Origin: Nitrospinota bacterium
GTDB lineage: Bacteria; Nitrospinota_A; UBA7883; JACRGQ01
Reading direction: 5' to 3'
Length of the DNA stretch: 33,642 bases
NCBI GenBank assembly: GCA_016217735.1
Contig: JACRGQ010000026.1
Coordinates: forward strand, 1-33,642
How positions within the stretch are numbered: position 1 is the first letter of the stretch; each line of letters begins with the position of its first letter. Positions 18,881 to 26,672 of this stretch are shown in pieces. Position numbers and translations under genes: made by a program. Below the pieces are notes generated by a model. That model worked only from the letters and a program-made list of their open reading frames with translations, ran no database searches and was not told the DNA's origin.

Positions 18881-19657
18881 CTATATCCCCATGCTCCAAA
18901 CAGCGCCAAGCGCGGACAAAATGCATACGGCCCACACAATGGCGGCGGCCGCATCGGCCTTCACCAACCGGGGGAGCGGCCCCATCACCAAGGTGCCGGT
19001 ATAGCCTCGCGCCACCATCGCTTCATGCGTGCGGGCCGCCTGCTCCAGCGAGCGGAGCAGCACGCTCCCCACAAGCACCCCGGATGATTCGAGTGAGCGC
19101 CGTGCGCCGATGTACCCCAAGCGGACACGCTGCGCATAGTACATGTCGGACGCCGTATCTATCAGCGTGAACGTATGCCGGTAGATGGAGATGGCCAGTT
19201 CCACCCAGCTTTCCGGCGCACCGAACCACCGGAGCGCCGCGAAGATGCGGTGCGCGGGGGTGGTGAAGCCGAGAAAAAGCAGCACACCGGTAGCCCCCAT
19301 CACCCGTGAAGCAAGAAACATCCCCTGATGCAGTCCTTCCTTCATAAAATCCAAATGCCATTTACCAACGGGAATGCTGATAAAGGGAGTGTGCCCTGAA
19401 AGCAACGTATTCACCACCAGCAACACGCCCGCCATCATCAGCGGAGAAAGTATCCGCCCCGCAATCATCCTGCCCCCCACGCCCGCGGATAATAACGCGG
19501 CGACACTCAACGCCAATATCATTATCGGCAACACCGGCCCCGGCGCGGCGATGACGGCGGCCAGCGTAACGGCGGCGGCAAACAGCTTTGCGCGCGCATC
19601 CATGCGGGTGAACCTGTTATTGCGATCCGCGTAAATATCGGAAAACAGCTCAAACAT
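18881..19657 (-). CDS. cbiQ: Cobalt ECF transporter transmembrane protein (CbiQ)
   Basis: CbiQ is the integral-membrane coupling subunit linking CbiM to CbiO. The 258-residue protein has several hydrophobic segments (near 28-62, 72-86, 112-132 and 235-252). It carries the coupling-helix motif EAMVARGYTG near residue 212, the A-R-G motif of ECF T-components. The N-terminus, with DIYADRNNRFTRMDARAKL, is typical. Its ATG overlaps the cbiM stop by eight bases. Confidence 0.95.
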   Translation of the reverse strand: MFELFSDIYADRNNRFTRMDARAKLFAAAVTLAAVIAAPGPVLPIMILALSVAALLSAGVGGRMIAGRILSPLMMAGVLLVVNTLLSGHTPFISIPVGKWHLDFMKEGLHQGMFLASRVMGATGVLLFLGFTTPAHRIFAALRWFGAPESWVELAISIYRHTFTLIDTASDMYYAQRVRLGYIGARRSLESSGVLVGSVLLRSLEQAARTHEAMVARGYTGTLVMGPLPRLVKADAAAAIVWAVCILSALGAVWSMGI

Positions 19658-20687
19658 CCGTCAACGCCTTTTCTTCTTTTTTGATTGAAAGCGAGCGGTA
19701 GAAATAACCGCAGGCAAACCCGCCCGCCGCGCCCGCGATAAGGAACAGGAACAGCCCCATATCGCCTTCAACATCCACCAACGGCGGCGAGGCTTTCCTT
19801 CCATTTTCAGCGGCGACTTTTTCAACCACCGCTTCATCCACCCCCACGTACCCCCCCGCCGATGCGGCGGTGGAGAGCGCGGCAAGGGCCAGGAATACAG
19901 CGAGGACAATCGGTACGGCCTTTGACCGTTCTTTTCGCGCATCGCGGGCGAACGGGAAATCGACCCACCGCTCCGAGAGAAACCGAAGCGCATAGGCGGT
20001 TACAAACCCTTCCATGATTCCCAGCGGCAACTGCGTGGGAACGAACGCCGTCAGAATGGCGAGAAACAGCGAGGACACCGAACCATCGCCGTGCAACGCG
20101 AGGGCCAACTCGGCCGACGTTGTGGCATACGTTGCCCAATCGGAAATCACCCCGGCGAGGAATGCCGATGCGAAGAGCGAAAGGCCGGCCCACCGCGCGG
20201 CGCGGAATACCGCATACCCCGAAAACGCCCCCGCAATTCCCATGCTGACGATGTTTCCCCCAAGCGTGGTGAGACCGCCATGCGCGAGAAAGAGCGCCTG
20301 AAGCAGCAGTGCGATGCTGCTGATTGCGGCGGTGAGCCACGGTCCCAGCAGAATGGCGGCGAGACCCGTGCCGGTGGGATGCGAGCACGTTCCCGTAAAA
20401 GGAACCGGGATCGGCATGCAGGAAATGACAAATACGGCCGCCCCCACCAAGCCCGCCAACGGGCGGAAGCGGGGGGAGCGCTCACTTTCGCGCCGGTAGG
20501 TCCGCAGCCCCATCGCCACCGCCGGTATCGCAAGCAGATACCAGAGGGCCGCCCATTGCATCGGTAAAATGCCGTCGGCAATGTGCATGGCGTGGGCGGG
20601 CGGCGGGAAGGCCGCACAGGCCAACACAAAGGTAAAAAGGGAAATGACCGCTTTCATCGTAATTCCTTTCATCGGCATTTCCCTCAT
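19650..20687 (-). CDS. cbiM: Cobalt transport protein CbiM with fused CbiN/PDGLE-like C-terminal domain
   Basis: CbiM is the substrate-binding membrane subunit that coordinates Co2+ through its mature N-terminus. A signal peptide ending PPPAHA precedes MHIADGILP, which leaves the metal-binding Met-His at the new N-terminus after cleavage. CSHPTGTGLAAILLGPW and GGNIVSMGIAGAFSGYAVF are CbiM landmarks. After residue 250 there is an additional segment, with a hydrophobic stretch, a loop and a final membrane helix (FLFLIAGAAGGFACGYFY), like the fused CbiN or PDGLE domain. Starts at 20687 (TGATG overlap with cbiX), 20672 and 20654 (AAAGGA upstream) are all possible, and all keep the signal peptide. 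Confidence 0.93.
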   Translation of the reverse strand: MREMPMKGITMKAVISLFTFVLACAAFPPPAHAMHIADGILPMQWAALWYLLAIPAVAMGLRTYRRESERSPRFRPLAGLVGAAVFVISCMPIPVPFTGTCSHPTGTGLAAILLGPWLTAAISSIALLLQALFLAHGGLTTLGGNIVSMGIAGAFSGYAVFRAARWAGLSLFASAFLAGVISDWATYATTSAELALALHGDGSVSSLFLAILTAFVPTQLPLGIMEGFVTAYALRFLSERWVDFPFARDARKERSKAVPIVLAVFLALAALSTAASAGGYVGVDEAVVEKVAAENGRKASPPLVDVEGDMGLFLFLIAGAAGGFACGYFYRSLSIKKEEKALTDV

Positions 20688-21211
20688 CAGTGATCGTGGT
20701 GATGGTCGTGATCGCCGTGTTTTTCTTTATACTCCGCCGCCTCATTCTGGCTCATGGTCACAAACACAGGAGCTTCGGGCGGCAGCGGATACTTTTCGCG
20801 CTCCTGCGGCTCGATCTTCCGCACATCGGGAAGCTGGCGCGATTCGCCGATCCTTTTTTTCACCAGTTGCAGCAGCAGGTCGTCATAACCAAGATTCTTT
20901 CCGAACACCAATGTGATGTCGGGATATTTTTCCGCTTCGTGCCGCATCATGTTTGGAATGTCAACGCGGGTATGCAGTCCCCTGTGCAGAAAATACGGGA
21001 TGAGCACCACCCGCTTCGCGCCACCGGCCACGCACTTCGCCAAGGCCTCGTCAAACCGGGGGCCTTGCCGCTCCATGTAGCAGACTTCGACGATGCCGCA
21101 AAACCCCGTCTCTTTCAGAATCCGCGCCACCGCCTCCATCCCCTGCCCGGCTTCCGGCACACGGCTGCCATGGCCCATCAGGATCACCGCTTCACTGTTG
21201 CTACCGTTCAT
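20687..21211 (-). CDS. cbiX: Sirohydrochlorin cobaltochelatase, short CbiX type, with His-rich tail
   Basis: It inserts cobalt into sirohydrochlorin, the first committed step of the anaerobic pathway. The 174-residue protein begins with the chelatase motif AVILMGHGSRVPEAGQGM (active-site His in GHGS). The second conserved block, VLIPYFLHRGLHTRVDIP, carries the other metal-site residues. It is the short CbiX type, though with a linker extending to 174 residues. It ends in HGDHDHHHDH, a His/Asp tail likely to bind or store metal. It is immediately upstream of and overlaps cbiM, pairing chelation with cobalt import. Confidence 0.93.
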   Translation of the reverse strand: MNGSNSEAVILMGHGSRVPEAGQGMEAVARILKETGFCGIVEVCYMERQGPRFDEALAKCVAGGAKRVVLIPYFLHRGLHTRVDIPNMMRHEAEKYPDITLVFGKNLGYDDLLLQLVKKRIGESRQLPDVRKIEPQEREKYPLPPEAPVFVTMSQNEAAEYKEKHGDHDHHHDH

Positions 21212-21215
21212 CCTG

Positions 21216-21902
21216 TTATTCCTTTTGATCCAACGCGATGATGCTGAGCGAATGAATCACACTCACGGCCAAGGGGCTGCCGCCGCGCCGCCCCGCCAGC
21301 GCGATGTACGGAACGCCGAGCGACATCAGCTCTTCCTTGCTTTCGACCACGTGCACGAAACCGACCGGCATGGCGATCACCGCCGCCGGGCGCACCCCCT
21401 CTTCCATAATCATCCGGTTGAGCTCCAGCAACGCCACCGGCGCGTTGCCGAACAGGGCAATACCACCCTCCAATGCCTTCTTTGCCTTGCGCACGGCGAA
21501 GAGCGACCGGGGAAGCCCCGCCTTTTTGCACTCTTCGGCAACATCCTTGTCCGCCACATGGCAATGAATGTTCTCCGGGCCGTACCCCGGAAAAACCTTC
21601 CGCAGCCGCTCCAGCGAAATGCCGCCGCGTATCATGTTGGAATCGACGTAGATGTCCGCGCCGCGCTTGAGCGCCGCAACCGCCGAACTGATGGCGTCCG
21701 GCGAAAAGCGAATGTCGGCCCGCAGATCGAAGCTGGCGGTGGTGTGGATCATCCGCCGCAACACGATCCACTCTTCCGGCTTCAGGCCGTGGCTGCCCGC
21801 TTCCTCTTCGATGCACTTGAAGGAAAGCTGCTCTATCTCCTCCGGCTTTATCGGGTTTTCGTACAGTGCCCGCACCAGCGGGCGTTGTTGCTTAACTTCC
21901 AT
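21216..21902 (-). CDS. cbiC: Precorrin-8X / cobalt-precorrin-8 methylmutase (CbiC/CobH)
   Basis: CbiC moves the C11 methyl to C12, giving (cobyrinic) hydrogenobyrinic acid. The 228-residue protein carries the catalytic His in RRMIHTTASFD, followed by the family blocks IYVDSNMIRGGIS, ALFGNAPVALLELNRMI and AAVIAMPVGFVHVVESKEEL. The C-terminal GRRGGSPLAVSVIHSL is also standard. The ATG at 21902 has AGAGG upstream. It lies 18 bases after cbiA and four before cbiX. Confidence 0.96.
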   Translation of the reverse strand: MEVKQQRPLVRALYENPIKPEEIEQLSFKCIEEEAGSHGLKPEEWIVLRRMIHTTASFDLRADIRFSPDAISSAVAALKRGADIYVDSNMIRGGISLERLRKVFPGYGPENIHCHVADKDVAEECKKAGLPRSLFAVRKAKKALEGGIALFGNAPVALLELNRMIMEEGVRPAAVIAMPVGFVHVVESKEELMSLGVPYIALAGRRGGSPLAVSVIHSLSIIALDQKE

Positions 21903-21920
21903 TGTCCACCTCTCTTATAC

Positions 21921-23303
21921 TTATACATGCGCCGCCGCGCGGCACCGGTTCACAAAACTTTCAGCGGCGCGGGGATGCGAAGCGAGGTGGGCGTGCAAAT
22001 ACGTGGCAAGCACATTTTTCACGCTCAACCCCTCCGGCGTTTCAACGCCCTTGCGCCGCACCGTATACGCCGCGCTCCACCCTTCGCAGCCAAGCGGATC
22101 ATCCACCAACTCGGAATAATGAAACATATGTCCTTTGACCGATTCCCCGGTTTTTCCCAGCAGCGTATCGCGGGTAAAAACCGCCTCGGCATACCCCAGC
22201 GATTTATAACTGTTCCGCATCCGCGCCCACACCGGCAGGATGCCCGCAAAAGGATAGCGCGCGCCATCCACCGCTTCAACGCCACGCGAAAGATAGATGA
22301 GGCCGCCGCATTCGGCGTAGACCGGACGTCCCACACCGGCGAATTCAACGATGGAGCGGATCATCCCGGCATTTTGGGAGATCGCCGGCGCGTGTTCCTC
22401 CGGGTAGCCGCCGCCGAGGTAGAGTCCGTCCAACCCTTCCGGCAACGCGGCATCCCGCACCGGCGAGAACCTGACCAACTCCGCACCCGCGCGTTCGAGC
22501 GCTTCAAGCGAATCGTGATAATAAAAATGAAATGCCTCATCCATCGCCAACCCGATGCGCGCTTTTGGGGTGGCTGGCGCGGGCGCCGTTTCCGCTTTGC
22601 GCATGACCGTTGATGCGGCGGCGACGATGAGCGCGTCAATATCGGCGTGAGCTTCCATCGCATCGGCAAGCTGCTGTATGGTTTGCGCGGTGAGCGTGCG
22701 GGCATCGGCGCTCACCAACCCCAAATGGCGCGAGGTAAGCTCCGGCAGCGCCCCTTTCGGAATCGCCGCCATGAGCGGCGGCAGGTTGACGCTTGCCAGC
22801 GCATCGCGCAGGATGCCTGCGTGGCGTTCGCCGCCGCAAAAATTCGCCGCCACACCCGCGATGAGCGCGCCGCGCTCGAATTCGCAAAACCCTTTCACCA
22901 CGGCGGCCAAACTGCGCGCCGCGCCGCGCGCGTTCACCACCAGCAACACCGGCGCGCCGAGCAGCGCGGCAACATCCGCCGTGCTGCCGAGCGAATGCGC
23001 CGCGTCCGCTCCGTCGTACATCCCCATCACCCCTTCCACCACGGCAATATCGGCGTCCGCCGTCTTGCGCGCATAGAGGCCTTTGGCATAGTCCGCGCCG
23101 CACATCCAAGTGTCGAGGTTGTAGCTGGTGCGCCCCGAAGCCAGGGCCAGATAACCGGGGTCGAGAAAATCCGGCCCCACCTTAAACGTCCGGACGCGCA
23201 TACCGCGCCGGGCCAAAGCGGCGGCAAGACCAAGCGTTACCGAAGTCTTACCCACGCCGCTGGCCGCGCCAGCCACAACGATGGCGGGACACGCGCCGGT
23301 CAT
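21921..23303 (-). CDS. cbiA: Cobyrinic acid a,c-diamide synthase (CbiA/CobB)
   Basis: It amidates the a and c side chains of cobyrinate, using ATP and glutamine. The 460-residue protein has the P-loop VVAGAASGVGKTSVTLGLA in its synthetase domain and VVEGVMGMYDGAD, typical of CbiA. The C-terminal glutaminase-like domain has the nucleophile in VYAECGGLIYLSRG, and YLGGGYPEEHA is the family landmark before it. The ATG overlaps the bluB stop by four bases (ATGA at 23303-23300). The usual C-terminal LHAHLASHP motif is intact. Confidence 0.96.
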   Translation of the reverse strand: MTGACPAIVVAGAASGVGKTSVTLGLAAALARRGMRVRTFKVGPDFLDPGYLALASGRTSYNLDTWMCGADYAKGLYARKTADADIAVVEGVMGMYDGADAAHSLGSTADVAALLGAPVLLVVNARGAARSLAAVVKGFCEFERGALIAGVAANFCGGERHAGILRDALASVNLPPLMAAIPKGALPELTSRHLGLVSADARTLTAQTIQQLADAMEAHADIDALIVAAASTVMRKAETAPAPATPKARIGLAMDEAFHFYYHDSLEALERAGAELVRFSPVRDAALPEGLDGLYLGGGYPEEHAPAISQNAGMIRSIVEFAGVGRPVYAECGGLIYLSRGVEAVDGARYPFAGILPVWARMRNSYKSLGYAEAVFTRDTLLGKTGESVKGHMFHYSELVDDPLGCEGWSAAYTVRRKGVETPEGLSVKNVLATYLHAHLASHPRAAESFVNRCRAAAHV

Positions 23304-23980
23304 CGCGTCATATCCTTCGGCGGCCCGTCGATCTTGCGCGTGCCCCAGGCATCGAAAAACACCAGATCGTCAAGGGGGATGCGTTCCGCCCACCCAGCCG
23401 TTTCCAGCTCCGGTTGCGGAAAAAATTCTTTCGGGATGCCTACGCAAAGATACGCAATGGGCGTAACGTGCGCCGGGATGCCCAACGCCTCCCGCAACGT
23501 TTCAAGGCGGAGAATGCTTACCCACCCGACGCCCAATCCCTCCGCGCGGGCCGCAAGCCAGAGGTTTTGCACGGCGCAGCAGACGCTGTAGATGTCGGTT
23601 TCGGGGATGCTGTTGCGCCCCAGCACATGGGTGCCGCCGCGCGTGTGGTCGCAGGTAACGCAGATGCCGACCGGTGATTCCATGATTCCTTCCAGCTTGA
23701 GGGTGCGGTACGTTTCCCGGCGCACCCCGTCGTAGTTCTCCTCGGCGGCGGCGTTTTCACGCAGAAATGATTCCTTCACCTTCCTCTTTATGTCGGGATC
23801 GCGAATGATGATAAAATTCCACGGCTGCATGAAACCCACCGACGGGGCGTGGTGGGCCGCGCCAAGCAGGCGGCGCACCTGTTCGTCGGGAATGTCGGTT
23901 GTTTCAAATCTGCGGACATCGCGCCGCTTGCGGATCACCTCGTAAATGGCATCTACCGCTCCACGCCTAAACTGCCGCAT
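23300..23980 (-). CDS. bluB: 5,6-dimethylbenzimidazole synthase (BluB)
   Basis: BluB cleaves reduced FMN with O2 to make the lower ligand of cobalamin. The 226-residue nitroreductase-fold protein has VIRKRRDVRRFE (FMN phosphate contacts), HHAPSVGFMQPWNFIIIRD, CVTCDHTRGG and the C-terminal EGLGVGWVSIL block; SVGFMQPW distinguishes BluB from general nitroreductases. ATG 23980 has AGGAGGGG immediately upstream; a GTG three bases earlier is in frame. It is the first gene after the cobalamin riboswitch. O2 dependence alongside the anaerobic Cbi route implies a microaerobic or facultative lifestyle. Confidence 0.93.
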   Translation of the reverse strand: MRQFRRGAVDAIYEVIRKRRDVRRFETTDIPDEQVRRLLGAAHHAPSVGFMQPWNFIIIRDPDIKRKVKESFLRENAAAEENYDGVRRETYRTLKLEGIMESPVGICVTCDHTRGGTHVLGRNSIPETDIYSVCCAVQNLWLAARAEGLGVGWVSILRLETLREALGIPAHVTPIAYLCVGIPKEFFPQPELETAGWAERIPLDDLVFFDAWGTRKIDGPPKDMTR

Positions 23981-24112
23981 CACCCCTCCTTTTTTTGCCC
24001 GGTTGCGGTGGCCGAACGATTATTCATCCAACGGACACAATGCCGCGCGCGGAGGATGCGTATCGGCGGAATGAAAAAAGAAAGAATAACGTGATTCATC
24101 ACCTACACCCCG

Positions 24113-24291
24113 TGGCATTGTTCCTGTTGGGCAGGTCTCCTGACTCGCGGCATACTCATCAGCGCCTTCCCATCCCTATTACCGGGACAGTGGCTTAGTG
24201 CTGGAGCTGCGCCGCATACAGTGGCGGGGGCCGTACCGGCATTTAACCGGGTTTCCCTTTTACAACCGACAATCGGTTACCCAATGTGCCA
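24113..24291 (-). ncRNA. Cobalamin riboswitch upstream of bluB and the cbi operon
   Basis: On the minus strand the AdoCbl-riboswitch blocks occur in order. AAAGGGAA is followed by ACCCGGT, then CCGCCACTGT, CCACTGTCCC, a GGGAAGG element, and the B12 box AGTCAGGAGACCTGCC at 24145-24130. TGGCACATTG (24291-24282) can pair with CAATGCCA (24120-24113) as closing stem P1 with a bulge. It lies 130 bases before bluB in the same orientation, so high cobalamin should reduce expression. A T-rich tract (24089-24074) follows without a strong GC stem. CCTCC near 24055 could instead mask the bluB GGAGG site. Confidence 0.95.
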
Positions 24292-24292
24292 A

Positions 24293-24321
24293 TAGATAAC
24301 ATATGTATCCGTTGATGTAAA
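24293..24321 (-). promoter_or_regulatory. Possible promoter of the cobalamin operon
   Basis: TTTACA (24321-24316; five of six matches to TTGACA) is followed, 17 bases on, by TATCTA (24298-24293), a weak -10. It lies just upstream of the riboswitch P1 strand. If -10 is correct, transcription would start within the first bases of the riboswitch. Confidence 0.35.
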
Positions 24322-24398
24322 GCTCGCCGCCGCGCGCGGAAAAACGCCCGCGATATTACCGCCCAACCTGTTTCCCCCTTTTCCCGAATTGCCCTATT

Positions 24399-24423
24399 AT
24401 TACCCCTCCCCTTATGGGGTAAT
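24399..24423 (+). repeat. Inverted repeat before the YaiO-like gene
   Basis: ATTACCCC (24399-24406) and GGGGTAAT (24416-24423) form a perfect eight-base inverted repeat with a nine-base centre. It ends nine bases before the ATG at 24433, over the expected ribosome-binding region. It may be an operator or an mRNA hairpin limiting translation. Confidence 0.45.
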
Positions 24424-24432
24424 ATTGGGGCC

Positions 24433-25245
24433 ATGACTCCTTTGATCCGCTTCTTTGCCGTCCTGATAACGGCGCTGGCCGCCGCGGCCGGCGTGGCGGG
24501 CGCCGATGACGGCATCCTTCCCAAAACCCCGGCGGGAATTCCGTCCGCGCTTAAAGGGCTGCAACTGGAGGCCGGCCATGGACGGGAGCAATTGGACAAG
24601 AGCTACTATACCGACTGGCTTAACACATATGTAACGGCCGAAAACCGGCTGGATTCGGGCGTGGTGGTATATGGCACCGCGCGCCAAGTGGAGCGCTACA
24701 GCCTGACCGACCAGGAATATCTGCTTGGCTCTTATCTGCCCGTGGCGGAGCGCACATTTCTGCTGGTGGAAGGGAATATGAGTCCCGCCTATAACGTCCT
24801 GCCGCGCTGGTCCACGCTGCTGGAGCTCAACCGCCTCTTCGACGGCGGCTGGGGAGGCGGCATCGGGGTGCGGCGGACGGAATATTCCATGACGCAATTT
24901 TGGATGGGCATCGCGCGGATAGAACGGTATCTCGGCCCGTGGTACGGATCGTACACCTTGCGCCAGGTCAGCGTGGATACCGTCGGCGATGCATCGTCCC
25001 ACTCGCTGAAGCTGAGCTACTATTACGGCGGCAAAAGTTTCGCCGGCGCCGGCTACAGCATCGGCAGGGAACTTGAAAGCGCGGGCACGGCCGGCACCCT
25101 TGTTTCGGACATCACCGAATACCTCATCGCCGGCAGGCACTGGCTTTCCGAACAATGGGGCATGAGTTGGGAAGCCGGTTCCCATATGCAAGGCGCGTAT
25201 TACACACGGAGATGGATCAGCATCGGAATCCGCAGGGAATTCTGA
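24433..25245 (+). CDS. YaiO-family outer-membrane beta-barrel protein
   Basis: The 270-residue protein has a Sec signal peptide (hydrophobic core LIRFFAVLITALAAAAGV, cleavage near VAGA-DD). The rest is rich in alternating aromatic and polar residues and ends in IGIRREF with C-terminal Phe, as outer-membrane barrels do. The order LEAGHGREQLD, VYGTARQVERYSLTDQEYLLGSY, AYNVLPRW, LKLSYYYGGKSFAGAGYS and YTRRWISIGIRREF matches the YaiO family as I know it. Function is unknown. In some lineages YaiO proteins accompany surface-polysaccharide glycosyltransferases, and a GT2 enzyme follows here after 95 bases. Confidence 0.8.
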   Translation: MTPLIRFFAVLITALAAAAGVAGADDGILPKTPAGIPSALKGLQLEAGHGREQLDKSYYTDWLNTYVTAENRLDSGVVVYGTARQVERYSLTDQEYLLGSYLPVAERTFLLVEGNMSPAYNVLPRWSTLLELNRLFDGGWGGGIGVRRTEYSMTQFWMGIARIERYLGPWYGSYTLRQVSVDTVGDASSHSLKLSYYYGGKSFAGAGYSIGRELESAGTAGTLVSDITEYLIAGRHWLSEQWGMSWEAGSHMQGAYYTRRWISIGIRREF

Positions 25246-25340
25246 ACCAACGGAGACCTTTACTCCGCCCGATCTGCGTCCGCTACAACCACGCCCATTT
25301 TTTCCCGTGCCAAACGGGTGAAAAACTGGGAAAATGACGC

Positions 25341-26321
25341 ATGCCGAAAATAAGCGTGGTGGTGCCGGTCTATAACGAGGAGGGGAATCTCCCCCGCCTT
25401 CTGGATGAGGTGGAGCAGGCGCTGGCCCCGCTTGATTACGAGGTGGTCTTTGTCGATGACGGCAGCGCCGACCGGAGCGAATCGATCATCCGTGAACGGA
25501 TGCGCGGCAACCCGCGCCTGCGGCTGGTGCAGTTCAGCTACAACTTCGGCCAACAGGCGGCTTTTGCCGCGGGGTACCAGGCGGCGGGCGGGGAGATCAT
25601 CGTCACCCTTGACGCCGACCTTCAGAACGACCCGAAATACATCCCCCAGTTCGTCGAGAAGATCGAAAAGGAAGGCGATGCCGCCGTTTTCGGCTGGCGG
25701 GTGAACCGCGAAAACGATCTTTTCCTGCGCCAGCTTCCATCGCGGCTCTTCAACCTCATCCGGAACAGCTTCCTGCAACGTCCGCTGCACGATTACGGCT
25801 GCGCGCTCACCGCGTTCCGCCGCGGATTTGTGGACGAACTGCGCGACAGCCCGGAATACCTCAAGCACATCACCACCTACATCGCGTCGCGCCGGGTGAA
25901 GTACTCGGAGATACAGATCGTCGAACGCCCGCGGCTTTCCGGCCGCTCGCACTACAACTTCCTGCGCCTGCTACAGCTCGCGATGGACCTTATGATCCTG
26001 ATGTCGAACAAACCGGTGGCCACCATGCTGCTGGTCGGCGCGGGCGCCGTTTCATCCCTGCTGTTCCTCGTAAGCATGGCGGCCGCGGTCGCGGGCATGC
26101 TTGACCGGGGCCTGGAGGCGCTTTGGCTGCTGACGGTTCCGTTCCTCTTCCTGATGATGGCGCTTTTCAGCGCGGTGCTGATGCTTATCAACGAGCGGGT
26201 ATCCAGCCTTATCCGCAACGTCTACCGGCGCCCGCCCTACATCATAAAGGGGACATCCGGCGCCGCAGCGGCTGAAAACATCCATCACCCCACCGCGGAA
26301 GACGAGGAGTTCCGCCGGTAA
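25341..26321 (+). CDS. GT2 glycosyltransferase with C-terminal membrane helices (ArnC/GtrB/DPM1-like)
   Basis: It probably transfers a sugar from a nucleotide donor to polyprenyl phosphate at the inner face of the membrane. The 326-residue protein starts ISVVVPVYNEEGNLPRLLDE. Donor-binding acidic motifs are VVFVDDGSADRSE and VTLDADLQNDP. The polyprenyl-phosphate-type block DYGCALTAFRRGFVDEL is also seen, with a later segment ending RPRLSGRSHYNFLRLLQLAMD. Two hydrophobic helices follow (near 217-242 and 252-278). It is next to the YaiO-like barrel, suggesting a cell-surface glycan role; the sugar cannot be told. ATG 25341 follows GGGAAAATG. Confidence 0.9.
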   Translation: MPKISVVVPVYNEEGNLPRLLDEVEQALAPLDYEVVFVDDGSADRSESIIRERMRGNPRLRLVQFSYNFGQQAAFAAGYQAAGGEIIVTLDADLQNDPKYIPQFVEKIEKEGDAAVFGWRVNRENDLFLRQLPSRLFNLIRNSFLQRPLHDYGCALTAFRRGFVDELRDSPEYLKHITTYIASRRVKYSEIQIVERPRLSGRSHYNFLRLLQLAMDLMILMSNKPVATMLLVGAGAVSSLLFLVSMAAAVAGMLDRGLEALWLLTVPFLFLMMALFSAVLMLINERVSSLIRNVYRRPPYIIKGTSGAAAAENIHHPTAEDEEFRR

Positions 26322-26464
26322 AAACCGCGCGGGATTTGCGCGATTCCAGGCTTTTGCATAGCCTTTCCGTGGATGAATTATTGGAAAAATGGTGGCGGTG
26401 CAGGGAATCGCCTCCTTCGTCGAAAACATCACGTTTTCTCCCGCGTAGGCTCCCCTCGCCCGCT

Positions 26465-26488
26465 ATCATGGACATCCCTGTCCATGAT
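26465..26488. repeat. Perfect palindrome within the tRNA-end insert
   Basis: ATCATGGACA, a TCCC loop and TGTCCATGAT form a 10-base perfect stem. A smaller stem GAAAAC/GTTTTC lies about 40 bases to the left and a terminator 65 bases to the right, so the insert is made mainly of hairpins. Confidence 0.6.
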
Positions 26489-26551
26489 GCGCTCCCTTAT
26501 CGGTCGCGCCGCTCGCTCGCTTCGACTCCCCGTCGTCCATCACTCGTAAAT

Positions 26552-26587
26552 AAAAAAAGCCCTTCCTTAACGGAAGGGCTTTTTTTT
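26552..26587. terminator. Bidirectional intrinsic terminator
   Basis: A7 (26552-26558), then GCCCTTCC, loop TTAAC, GGAAGGGC, then T8 (26580-26587). The eight-base GC-containing stem with A and T tracts on both sides can stop transcription in both directions: leftward from the minus-strand tRNA and rightward from the glycosyltransferase. Confidence 0.9.
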
Positions 26588-26592
26588 ATTTA

Positions 26593-26669
26593 TGGTGGCG
26601 GTGCAGGGAATCGAACCCCGGACACTGCGAATATGAGTCGCATGCTCTAACCAGCTGAGCTACACCGCC
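26593..26669 (-). tRNA. tRNA with anticodon CAT (elongator Met or Ile2)
   Basis: The minus strand begins GGCGGTGTAGCTCAGCTGGT. The anticodon arm is TGCGA, loop CTCATAT, TCGCA. The T-arm contains GGGGTTCGATTCCC, and CCA is encoded at 26595-26593. CAT serves both elongator Met and, after lysidine modification, Ile (AUA), and I cannot separate these by eye. It is not the initiator type, since the anticodon stem lacks three G-C pairs. Its 3' end is duplicated 204 bases away. Confidence 0.92.
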
Positions 26670-26672
26670 GGA

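Larger units (their letters stand above)
26389..26613. repeat. Direct repeat of the tRNA-CAT 3' end flanking a 181-base insert
   Basis: A 22-base sequence matching the last 21 bases of the tRNA at 26593 plus one flanking base (ATGGTGGCGGTGCAGGGAAT, then CG) occurs at 26389-26410 and again at 26592-26613, where it forms the real tRNA end. Between the copies are 181 bases with three perfect hairpins and no ORF. Such a layout is expected from insertion at a tRNA 3' end. Confidence 0.8.

Noticed and set aside
26389-26410. A second tRNA gene
   Set aside because: Only the last 21 bases of a tRNA are present; the anticodon arm and 5' half are missing. It is the duplicated end of the tRNA at 26593.
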